Below are positions 1 to 5,543 of a DNA stretch of 7,610 bases, in pieces. The stretch's first letter is position 1. Every line of letters starts with the position of its first letter. The DNA comes from JAZDKP01 sp043802925 (GTDB lineage Bacteria > Fibrobacterota > OXYB2-FULL-49-7 > JAEUSG01): positions 1 to 7,610 of the forward strand of contig JAZDKP010000185.1 of the NCBI GenBank assembly GCA_043802925.1, read 5' to 3'. The notes below the pieces were generated by a model. That model did no database searches. It was not told the DNA's origin and saw nothing but the letters and a program-made list of their open reading frames with translations. The translations under genes were made by a program, and so were the position numbers.

Positions 1-502
1 GGTCAATGTTGGTACGCACCGTGACGCGCGCCAGGGCTTTGACCTGGATACCGTCCTTGGCGATGCCGGAAATGAGCGGGGTCTCGATGATTTTCGGAAT
101 GACGGAGGTGAGCACCGCGTCCACCACGTCGCGGCCCGCGAGGTCAATGGCCATGGCCTGTTTGATGGTGAGCTTGAGGTTGGCCTTTTCCGCGGAGATG
201 ATGGCTTTGACCAGGTTGTGCATACGTTGGGCCACGTTCGGGTTTTTGGTGCCGATGGCCATGTAATGCGATTCCAGGAGCGCGGTGGTGAGGTCGTTGA
301 TGCCGCCTTTGCGTGCGCTGATGAGTGGCCGGATGATGTAATAGGGGTTGATGGAACGGAAGCGCATGCCCACCAGGGAGACCATGGTGACCGGCACGCC
401 CGAGGAAAACGCCTCGAACCAGAGGCGAACCGGCACCAGGTAAAAGAAGATGCCGAAAAAGATGAGTACACCGATGATGATGGCGGGAATCAGGTAATCC
501 AT
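1..502 (-). CDS. floA: Flotillin-like protein FloA, N-terminal 167 residues (3' end outside window)
   Basis: This is the N-terminal half of a FloA-type bacterial flotillin, a membrane scaffold of the SPFH/band 7 superfamily that organises functional membrane microdomains. Residues 3-24 form one hydrophobic segment, followed by VPVRLWFEAFSSGVPV and the SPFH-like domain. Family hallmarks are visible: LVGMRFRSINP (43-53), an ESHYMA motif (77-82), AIDLAGRDVVDAV (118-130), PKIIETPLISGIAKDGIQVKA (136-156) and ARVTVRTNI. These align closely, from memory, with Bacillus subtilis FloA (YqfA). The family is usually about 330 residues, so roughly half is missing beyond the left edge. The ATG at 502-500 has an AAGGAG Shine-Dalgarno at 516-511 with 8 nt spacing. 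It is the last gene seen in the aspS-nfeD-nfeD-floA series, 34 nt after the short nfeD gene, the usual arrangement for this family. Function is inferred from homology. Confidence 0.93.
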   Translation of the reverse strand, partial: MDYLIPAIIIGVLIFFGIFFYLVPVRLWFEAFSSGVPVTMVSLVGMRFRSINPYYIIRPLISARKGGINDLTTALLESHYMAIGTKNPNVAQRMHNLVKAIISAEKANLKLTIKQAMAIDLAGRDVVDAVLTSVIPKIIETPLISGIAKDGIQVKALARVTVRTNID

Positions 503-536
503 AATGATGGCTCCTTGTTTAATTAAGTAAAATATA

Positions 537-1022
537 TTAAGATCGGGGTGCGTTATTCTCTTTAACCACTACTTGACCGGTGGATGTTCCCGTTACCGCA
601 ACCGGTTTTCCCTGTTCAATGAATCCGCTTTCAGCCACGGCGTCATATTTTTCGCCCTCAATGAGGACGATTCCACCGGGACGCAGCACCGTGGCCGCTT
701 CACCGGTTTTGCCCGCCAGACTTTTCATGTCCACTTTGGAGGAGGAAAAGCCTTCATTCTTGTTTTCCGAACCGTTGGCCACAAACGCGCGCCATATCTT
801 GAATTTGATGGAGAGCCAGGTGAGCAATCCGGCCAGGATAAACGTGCCCAGGATGAGCAGCATGGCGGTGTCACGGCCGAGGACTTTATAGGCCGCCACC
901 CAGGCGCCGATGATAAAAGCGCCGCCCGCGGCAGCCTCCACGCCGCCGGGAATGAACAGCAGGTCCGCGATGATGAGGCCGAAACCAAACAAAATGCAAA
1001 GGATAATCAACAGGGTCTGCAT
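537..1022 (-). CDS. Short NfeD-family membrane protein (NfeD1b type)
   Basis: A 161-residue NfeD protein without the protease domain. Three hydrophobic segments lie at about residues 2-23, 30-48 and 53-75. They are followed by a polar linker rich in N, E, K and S (82-98) and a soluble OB-fold NfeD domain at about 98-155. That domain has the family pattern SLAGKTGEAATVLRPGG (101-117), the EKYDAVAESGFIEQG stretch (124-138) and a final GQVVVKE. NfeD proteins are thought to partner flotillins in the membrane. The neighbours, a long NfeD upstream and floA downstream, are exactly the context expected. The ATG at 1022-1020 is preceded by a GAGGTG ribosome-binding site that overlaps the last codons of the upstream nfeD gene, whose stop lies only 5 nt away, so the two are probably translationally coupled. 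The exact biochemical role is not known from sequence. Confidence 0.9.
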   Translation of the reverse strand: MQTLLIILCILFGFGLIIADLLFIPGGVEAAAGGAFIIGAWVAAYKVLGRDTAMLLILGTFILAGLLTWLSIKFKIWRAFVANGSENKNEGFSSSKVDMKSLAGKTGEAATVLRPGGIVLIEGEKYDAVAESGFIEQGKPVAVTGTSTGQVVVKENNAPRS

Positions 1023-1027
1023 TGAAT

Positions 1028-2446
1028 TTACACCTCTTTTTTAACCATGATGCGGTTGCCCGCAATATCCGTGACTTTCACGGGTTCACCGGTGTTGATA
1101 AAATCACCGTCCGAAACCACGTCGTACCGCCGGCCATTGATATCGGCCGCGCCTGCGGGGCGGAGAGGGGAGAGCGCGTGTCCTGTTTTTCCAAGGAGAG
1201 CGCTGTAGTCGTCAGCCGGGGTAAAACCTTGCGAGGAAGCCTCGGATTCGTGGTGGCCCAGGGCGGTGCCCATGACCAGTCGGGAGGCGGAAAAGATGGC
1301 GAGTATGAAGAGGGGGACGCTGAGAGCAAACAGCACGCCGACCTGAAGCAGATTGCGCTTGAACTCCACGGCCTGCCAGGGAATTTTCGGGCTGGGGAGC
1401 ACAAAGGACTGCATGGCCAGGAGTACGCTGGCAAGGATAAGCCCGATGCCGAGTACGCCGAAAATTCCGAAACCGGGCAGCACGAATATTTCCACAACCA
1501 GAAAAGCCAGGCCCAGGATGAACAGGAGAACCTCCACATGGTCCGCAAGACCCACGATGTATTTGGTGCTGAAGAAAATGAGAAACGCCGCGATACCGAT
1601 GATGCCGAAAAGGCCAAAGCCCGGGGTCTTGATTTCCATATAAATACCGGCCAGACCGATGAGAATAAGAAGCGGCGCAATCTTGTTGAACCAGATGAGC
1701 AGGTTTTCGGAACGCTTTTTATCGAGCCGTGTAATTTCTTTTTCACCGGGCCGCAGAAAGCCCACGGCCTCGTCAAGGGTTTTAACCGTTTTTCGCGAAA
1801 AACCGAGGACTTCGGCTTCATGCGCGCTCATGGTGAGCAGTTCGCCCTTGGCCACCACGGTTCTTTTTTTGGCAACGCGCTTTTTTTCAGCATCCGTGAG
1901 GTCCGTATACTCCACGCCGGTCAGTGTTGCGGTCGTGCCGTCGGAATAGGTGACCTCCACTATTTCGCGGTCCGTGCTGACCATGGCCTCCGACAGTTTG
2001 ATGGGATAATTATTCTTTTTGGCGAGCGAACGGAACTTGGCGCGTAAGGGGGACTGGAATTTTTCCCCCATCATCTCGGGCCCTTTTTCCCCCATCATGA
2101 TGGGCGCACAATCGCCGAGGGTGGTGTTTTCCTGCATGACCAGGTCGTTGCATGAGAGGGCGATGAGCGCGCCCGCGGAGATGGCTTTTTCCTTTACATA
2201 GGCAAGGGTGCGGCATTTGACACTGGAAATCAGCTCCACGATTTCGAGCGCGGCGTCGACCCGCCCGCCGAAGGTGTTGATTTCGAAAACAAGGAGGTCG
2301 GGTTTTTGCGCTTCCGCGTCCTTGATTGCGCGCTTTATGAACGTGACAAGGCCGTCTTCGATTTCCTTGTCAATGGGTATCACCATTGTTTTAGGGAACA
2401 CGGCGGTTGTCAGCAACAACAGAAGGAAAATCAGAACGTTTTTCAC
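1028..2446 (-). CDS. Long NfeD-family protein: ClpP-class membrane serine protease (NfeD1a type)
   Basis: A 472-residue membrane-bound serine protease-like protein. In order: a signal peptide or N-terminal anchor (about 1-18); a ClpP/SppA-like crotonase-fold domain (about 20-230) with FEINTFGGRVDAA (54-66) and EKAISAGALIAL (86-97); five hydrophobic segments (about 248-268, 276-294, 304-322, 327-347, 368-387) with the characteristic TPGFG (274-278) and LPGFG (323-327) turns; and a C-terminal OB-fold NfeD domain (about 416-470). By comparison with the archaeal protease 1510-N, recalled from memory, Ser90 is the likely nucleophile and Lys129 the general base, giving a Ser-Lys dyad; both are present. 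The start is GTG at 2446-2444, chosen because it begins directly at the signal peptide and has AAAGGG 6 nt upstream. It lies 27 nt after aspS and 5 nt before the short nfeD gene. The Lys129 region contains an 8-residue tandem duplication (see repeat). Confidence 0.93.
   Translation of the reverse strand: MKNVLIFLLLLLTTAVFPKTMVIPIDKEIEDGLVTFIKRAIKDAEAQKPDLLVFEINTFGGRVDAALEIVELISSVKCRTLAYVKEKAISAGALIALSCNDLVMQENTTLGDCAPIMMGEKGPEMMGEKFQSPLRAKFRSLAKKNNYPIKLSEAMVSTDREIVEVTYSDGTTATLTGVEYTDLTDAEKKRVAKKRTVVAKGELLTMSAHEAEVLGFSRKTVKTLDEAVGFLRPGEKEITRLDKKRSENLLIWFNKIAPLLILIGLAGIYMEIKTPGFGLFGIIGIAAFLIFFSTKYIVGLADHVEVLLFILGLAFLVVEIFVLPGFGIFGVLGIGLILASVLLAMQSFVLPSPKIPWQAVEFKRNLLQVGVLFALSVPLFILAIFSASRLVMGTALGHHESEASSQGFTPADDYSALLGKTGHALSPLRPAGAADINGRRYDVVSDGDFINTGEPVKVTDIAGNRIMVKKEV
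2061..2098. repeat. In-frame 14-bp direct repeat inside the long nfeD gene
   Basis: TTTTCCCCCATCAT occurs at 2061-2074 and again at 2085-2098, a period of 24 nt or 8 codons. On the coding strand it gives MMGEK-GPE-MMGEK (residues 117-129) next to the proposed catalytic Lys129. The period keeps the frame, so it looks like a small tandem duplication that lengthens the loop in front of the catalytic lysine and produces a second lysine, Lys121, in the same local context. Confidence 0.8.
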
Positions 2447-2473
2447 GGCAGGCCCTTTCTTTGAAGCGTGGGA

Positions 2474-4243
2474 CTACGCCAATGATTTCAGCTTGAGCTC
2501 GCGGAGCTGTTTCGGGTCCAGGGGCGAGGGGCAGCCGTCGAGCAGCGAGGTGGCGGACGAGGTCTTGGGAAAGGCGATGACCTCGCGGATGTCGTTAAAG
2601 CCGCACATGAGCGCCACCAGTCGGTCGAGTCCGGGCGCAATGCCGCCGTGGGGCGGGGCGCCGTACCGGAAGGCCTCGAGCAGGAAGCCGAATTTATGCT
2701 GCGCTGATTCCTCGGTCACGCCGATGACGCGCAGGACGCGTTTCTGGAGCTCGGAATCATGGATTCGAATGGAGCCGGAGGCCACCTCGATGCCGTTTAA
2801 GACGAGGTCATAGCTTCGCGCCGTGACGTTGAGCGGCTCGGTTTCGAGCAGGTCGAGTTGCGCGGCATTGGGTGCGGTGAAGATGTGGTGGGCGGCGGTA
2901 ACGCATTTTTCCTTTTCATCGTACTCGAACATGGGGAAGTCCGTGACCCAGCAGAACTCGAAGCGGTCTTTGGCGATGAGGCCGAGGTTTTTGCCGAGTT
3001 CATTACGCAGACGGGCAATGACATCGTGGGCGGCTTTGGGCTTGTCCGCGATGAACATGAGCGTGGCGCCCTTTTCGGGCTTGACCGCATCCAGAAGTTG
3101 CTGTTGCACCTCCGCGCTGAAGTACTTGACGATGTTGGACTCGAGGCCGTTTTCCGTGACCTTCATCCAAGCCATGCCCTTGGCGCCGTGCTGCTGGCAG
3201 AAAGCAATGTATCCTTCGAGGTCGCCTTTTGAAAAGTCCGCTTTGGGTGCAATGCATTTGACGATGCCGCCCTTTTCGATGACGGATTTGAAGACCGTGA
3301 AGTCGGACGTTTTTACGATGTCCGTGACATCGGTCAGGTTCAGGTCAAAGCGGAGGTCGGGTTTGTCGCAGCCGTAGCGGGCCATGGCCTCGGCGTGGGT
3401 GAAACGGCGGAAGGGGACCGGGAGCGAGGTCCCGAGCGCTTCGCGGAACATAACGGCCATGAGCCGTTCGACCAGGTCGTAGATGAATTCTTCCCGGATG
3501 AAGCTCGCTTCAATATCGATTTGTGTGAACTCAGGCTGGCGGTCGGCGCGAAGGTCCTCGTCGCGGAGGCAGCGGGCGAGCTGAAAATAGCGGTCCATGC
3601 CCGACACCATGAGCAGCTGCTTGTAGAGCTGGGGGCTTTGGGGCAGGGCGTAAAAACAGCCGGGGTTGACACGGCTGGGCACCACATAGTCGCGCGCGCC
3701 TTCGGGAGTGGAGCGGACCAGCATGGGGGTTTCAATTTCAAGGAACCCCTCGGACGAAAGAAAATTGCGGGCCGCCTGGCAGGCTTTGTGCCGGACAACC
3801 AGGTGGCGCTGCATTTCATGGCGCCGCAGGTCAATATACCGGTATTTAAAACGGACGGATTCGCTCGGGTCGCTCCACTCATCGATGGCAAAGGGCGGGA
3901 CCTCGCTTTTATTCAGGACCGTCAGCGCGTGGGCAACGAGTTCGATTTGGCCGGTGCTTATTCTGGGATTCACGAGGTCCTTGTCCCGCTCCCGTACCAT
4001 GCCAATAATTTCCGCGACCCATTCACGGCGGAGCTGTTCGGCCTGCTGGTGCAGTTCGGGCCTTTCCCTGGGCTCAAAAACCACCTGCGTGATTCCGTAG
4101 CGGTCACGGAGGTCGATGAAGACCACGTTGCCGTGGTCGCGCCGGGTATGGACCCATCCGCAGAGCGTCACGATTTTTCCGCAATGCGCACGATCCAGTT
4201 CGCCACAGGTGTGGGACCGCAGGATTTTTTCGTTCTTTTCCAT
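2474..4243 (-). CDS. aspS: Aspartyl-tRNA synthetase, bacterial type, probably non-discriminating
   Basis: Class IIb synthetase that charges tRNA-Asp with aspartate using ATP in the cytosol. At 589 residues it has normal bacterial length. Layout: anticodon-binding OB fold (about 24-110, GWVHTRRDHGN at 29-39); catalytic core with class II motif 1 (FLEIETPML, 167-175), the flipping-loop region STPEGARDY (178-186), QSPQLYKQLLM (202-212) and motif 2 (FQLARCLRDEDLRADRQPEFTQ split over 220-241); the bacterial GAD insertion (about 290-420); HHIFTAP (452-458); and motif 3 (GIAPGLDRLVALM, 534-546). His37, in RDH, occupies the place of Pseudomonas aeruginosa His31, typical of non-discriminating enzymes; discriminating E. 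coli and B. subtilis enzymes have Leu there. The ATG at 4243-4241 has no convincing Shine-Dalgarno, but HTCGEL at 11-16 fits this start. First gene of the leftward operon. Confidence 0.98.
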   Translation of the reverse strand: MEKNEKILRSHTCGELDRAHCGKIVTLCGWVHTRRDHGNVVFIDLRDRYGITQVVFEPRERPELHQQAEQLRREWVAEIIGMVRERDKDLVNPRISTGQIELVAHALTVLNKSEVPPFAIDEWSDPSESVRFKYRYIDLRRHEMQRHLVVRHKACQAARNFLSSEGFLEIETPMLVRSTPEGARDYVVPSRVNPGCFYALPQSPQLYKQLLMVSGMDRYFQLARCLRDEDLRADRQPEFTQIDIEASFIREEFIYDLVERLMAVMFREALGTSLPVPFRRFTHAEAMARYGCDKPDLRFDLNLTDVTDIVKTSDFTVFKSVIEKGGIVKCIAPKADFSKGDLEGYIAFCQQHGAKGMAWMKVTENGLESNIVKYFSAEVQQQLLDAVKPEKGATLMFIADKPKAAHDVIARLRNELGKNLGLIAKDRFEFCWVTDFPMFEYDEKEKCVTAAHHIFTAPNAAQLDLLETEPLNVTARSYDLVLNGIEVASGSIRIHDSELQKRVLRVIGVTEESAQHKFGFLLEAFRYGAPPHGGIAPGLDRLVALMCGFNDIREVIAFPKTSSATSLLDGCPSPLDPKQLRELKLKSLA

Positions 4244-4257
4244 ATTTATAGCTGTTT

Positions 4258-4287
4258 AAGATAGCTTTTCCATAGAGAAATTGTCAA
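4258..4287 (-). promoter_or_regulatory. Candidate housekeeping-type promoter for the aspS operon
   Basis: On the minus strand a perfect TTGACA (4287-4282) is followed after 18 nt by TATCTT (4263-4258). With 17 nt spacing the alternative -10 would be CTATCT. The -10 ends only 14 nt before the aspS ATG, so the predicted transcript starts around 4251 with a leader of about 8 nt. This agrees with the missing Shine-Dalgarno. Assigned by eye from consensus. Confidence 0.55.
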
Positions 4288-4308
4288 ATCTTATTGTAAT
4301 TACATAAA
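4281..4308 (+). promoter_or_regulatory. Candidate promoter for the leader ORF and sigma-54 activator gene
   Basis: TTGTCA (4281-4286), 16 nt, CATAAA (4303-4308) reads as a -35/-10 pair, with 5/6 and 4/6 consensus matches. Transcription would start near 4315, leaving about 20 nt before the leader ORF. Its -35 overlaps the aspS -35 on the other strand because TTGTCAA reads TTGACAA in reverse. A second option, TTGTTG (4314-4319), 18 nt, TATTTT (4338-4343), is possible. It would start the transcript beyond the leader ATG and exclude the leader peptide. Confidence 0.35.
4295..4304. promoter_or_regulatory. Perfect 10-bp palindrome TGTAATTACA between divergent promoters
   Basis: TGTAATTACA is its own reverse complement. 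It lies just upstream of the aspS -35 and inside the spacer of the candidate rightward promoter, a placement that would suit a regulator binding site. The region is very AT-rich, so chance is a real possibility, and no binding protein can be named from the sequence. Confidence 0.25.
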
Positions 4309-4333
4309 AGTGCTTGTTGTTGAAGGTGATATT

Positions 4334-4360
4334 ATGCTATTTTCATACAAAATTGTATGA
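4334..4360 (+). CDS. Putative 8-codon leader peptide overlapping the activator start
   Basis: ATG at 4334 opens a frame encoding MLFSYKIV and stops at TGA 4358-4360. The stop overlaps the start codon of the sigma-54 activator in the classic ATGA arrangement (4357-4360). AAGGTGA at 4323-4329, 4 nt before this ATG, is the only good Shine-Dalgarno in the region, whereas the activator ATG has none. The simplest reading is that ribosomes load at the leader, terminate, and restart at the activator by translational coupling. The peptide itself need not have a function. A frame this short could also be chance, and the idea fails if transcription starts downstream of 4334. Confidence 0.45.
   Translation: MLFSYKIV
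4344..4359. promoter_or_regulatory. Hyphenated palindrome over the activator start codon (candidate operator)
   Basis: CATACAA-AA-TTGTATG has two perfect 7-bp arms around a 2-bp centre and contains TACA-N4-TGTA. Its right arm includes the activator ATG (4357-4359). The same TACA-N4-TGTA layout recurs at 5356-5367 upstream of glnN, which suggests one regulator, possibly the activator itself, binding both sites. As RNA the arms could also pair and hide the start codon. No direct evidence separates these options. Confidence 0.4.
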
Positions 4361-5352
4361 AGGATTTTGAAGAAAAAATCGCCAGGTTTAAACTGGATGA
4401 TGTCATAGGATACAAGGGGGCCCAGCAGGAGGTTCAGGAGGCCATCCGGAAAATTGTTGATACTGATACCACGGTCATCATCCGCGGCGAAAGCGGAACC
4501 GGCAAGGAACTGGCCGCGAACATCATCCATTACAACGGGCCCCGGGCGCGCAAAGCCTTTGTTAAGGTCAACCTTGCCGCGCTTCCAGAAAGCCTTATTG
4601 AGAGCGAGCTTTTCGGGTATGAAAAAGGGGCCTTTTCCGGTGCTGTAGCGGCCAAGCCAGGCCGTTTTGAGATGGCGGACAAGGGCACCATCTTTCTTGA
4701 CGAAATCGGTGACGCTCCCCTCTCCACGCAGGTCCGTCTGCTTCGTGTCCTCCAGGAACGTGAAATCGAACGGCTCGGTTCCGTCAAGACCACGCCGGTT
4801 GATGTACGCGTTCTTGCAGCCACGCACAAGAACCTCGAAGAGATGGTGAAGGCGGGCGAATTCCGCTCCGACCTCTACTACCGGCTGAATGTTTATCCGG
4901 TTTATCTGCCTCCCTTGCGCGAGCGCAAAAGCGATATCATTCCCCTTGCTGAGTATTTCATCGCTGAATATTGCAAGGCGCAGAACAAGGCCATCAAGCG
5001 CATTTCCACCCCGGCCCTTGACATGCTTATGAGCTACCACTGGCCCGGCAATGTCCGTGAGCTCCAGAACTGCATGGAAAGGGCGGTGCTGCTTTCAACG
5101 GACGGGGTTATTCATGGGTATCACCTGAACCCGTCGCTGCAGACCGCTGAATTTTCCGGGACCCGCGAAAACCGGACGCTTCAGGAAGCGGTCGATGCAT
5201 ATGAAAAAGAACTGATTGTTGATGCGCTCAAAAGCACCCATGGGAACAAGGCCAAAGCGGCCCGTCTTTTGGGTACAACGGAGCGCATACTTGGTTATAA
5301 ATGCGATTATCACCACCTGGAATACAAGAAATTCAGGGTTGATACGCAATAA
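4357..5352 (+). CDS. Sigma-54-dependent activator, NifA/PspF-like, AAA+ plus Fis-type HTH, no sensory domain
   Basis: A 331-residue bacterial enhancer-binding protein that would use ATP hydrolysis to open promoter complexes of sigma-54 RNA polymerase. Visible motifs: Walker A GESGTGK (44-50), the sigma-54-contacting loop GAFSGA (91-96; GAFTGA is canonical), Walker B TIFLDE (111-116), sensor I region VRVLAATHKNL (150-160), arginine fingers in FRSDLYYRL (Arg170, Arg176), sensor II WPGNVREL (229-236), and a C-terminal Fis-type helix-turn-helix with GNKAKAARLLGTTERILGYK (296-315, approx.). The AAA+ domain begins at about residue 11, so there is no GAF, PAS or receiver domain, and its activity must be controlled by another protein, by abundance or by expression. 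No upstream in-frame start exists before a stop at 4327, and the next Met is at 106, so the ATG at 4357 is forced. It has no own Shine-Dalgarno and may be coupled to the leader ORF. Position before glnN suggests a role in nitrogen control (inference). Confidence 0.95.
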   Translation: MKDFEEKIARFKLDDVIGYKGAQQEVQEAIRKIVDTDTTVIIRGESGTGKELAANIIHYNGPRARKAFVKVNLAALPESLIESELFGYEKGAFSGAVAAKPGRFEMADKGTIFLDEIGDAPLSTQVRLLRVLQEREIERLGSVKTTPVDVRVLAATHKNLEEMVKAGEFRSDLYYRLNVYPVYLPPLRERKSDIIPLAEYFIAEYCKAQNKAIKRISTPALDMLMSYHWPGNVRELQNCMERAVLLSTDGVIHGYHLNPSLQTAEFSGTRENRTLQEAVDAYEKELIVDALKSTHGNKAKAARLLGTTERILGYKCDYHHLEYKKFRVDTQ

Positions 5353-5355
5353 TAG

Positions 5356-5367
5356 TACATAAATGTA
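5356..5367. promoter_or_regulatory. Palindrome TACATAAATGTA, candidate upstream activator site for glnN
   Basis: TACAT-AA-ATGTA lies 3 bp beyond the activator stop codon, about 150 bp upstream of the start point expected from the candidate sigma-54 promoter. That is a usual distance for an enhancer site. It shares TACA-N4-TGTA with the palindrome at 4344-4359. The region is AT-rich, so a chance match is possible. Confidence 0.35.
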
Positions 5368-5487
5368 ATAATTGCTGTTCTAATATTCGTCATTAATGTA
5401 GTTTTTTCCCGGAAGCAGCCTCTTTACTTTTATTATTCTTTTTGTTTTTCTTTCATTTTCAATAACATAGGGTACTTATACATCGGA

Positions 5488-5502
5488 TGGTATGCTATTT
5501 GT
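5488..5502 (+). promoter_or_regulatory. Candidate sigma-54 (-24/-12) promoter of glnN
   Basis: TGGTATGCTATTTGT compares with the consensus TGGCAC-N5-TTGC. The invariant -24 GG and the TTG of the -12 element are present with exact 10-nt spacing between GG and GT, while the -12 GC is GT here and two -24 bases differ (7 of 10 match). Transcription would begin near 5514, about 30 nt before the glnN ATG. The sigma-54 activator gene immediately upstream supports the reading, and no strong sigma-70-type promoter is apparent. Confidence 0.45.
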
Positions 5503-5511
5503 TTAAATAGC
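5494..5511. repeat. Inverted repeat overlapping the glnN -12 element
   Basis: GCTATTT-GTTT-AAATAGC has perfect 7-bp arms around a 4-nt centre. It is too AT-rich and lacks the T-tract of a terminator. It overlaps the -12 part of the candidate sigma-54 promoter, so a repressor or auxiliary factor site is conceivable. The left arm belongs to the 10-mer TATGCTATTT (5491-5500), which is also found at 4333-4342 ahead of the activator. Confidence 0.35.
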
Positions 5512-5543
5512 TTTAGAAAACATTATTTAAGGAGTTTCAAAAT

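Larger units (their letters stand above)
5353..5543. other. AT-rich 191-bp intergenic region between the activator and glnN
   Basis: No gene or good intrinsic terminator is visible here. The region holds a TACA-N4-TGTA palindrome at 5356-5367, a pyrimidine-rich tract on the plus strand (about 5401-5460), a candidate sigma-54 promoter at 5488-5502 overlapping an inverted repeat (5494-5511), and the glnN Shine-Dalgarno (5529-5534). Its length and composition fit an enhancer-dependent promoter region. Without a terminator, some read-through from the activator gene into glnN is possible. Confidence 0.7.

Noticed and set aside
218..526. Plus-strand open frames opposite floA
   Set aside because: They overlap a clearly homologous FloA N-terminus on the minus strand and show only H, D and E-rich shadow sequence.
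1022..2047. 341-codon open frame on the plus strand opposite the long nfeD gene
   Set aside because: Low-complexity, charge-rich sequence without a domain, antisense to a protein with clear signal peptide, protease and membrane segments.
3395..4264. 289-codon open frame on the plus strand opposite aspS
   Set aside because: Antisense to the conserved OB fold and catalytic core of AspRS; no family features of its own.
4325..4338. Sigma-54 promoter in front of the activator gene
   Set aside because: GG at 4325-4326 and GC at 4336-4337 are 9 nt apart rather than the required 10, and the rest of the consensus is absent.
4300..5040. 246-codon open frame on the minus strand opposite the activator
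   Set aside because: Shadow of the AAA+ domain; it would also cross the divergent promoter region, and its translation matches nothing I recognise.
5401..5460. T-rich tract after the activator as an intrinsic terminator
   Set aside because: No GC-rich hairpin precedes the T runs; it is a loose pyrimidine-rich stretch.
5478..5493. Inverted repeat ATAC-N8-GTAT with inner CATC-G-GATG near the glnN promoter
   Set aside because: The two short arm pairs have different centres and cannot form one continuous palindrome; too weak to call.
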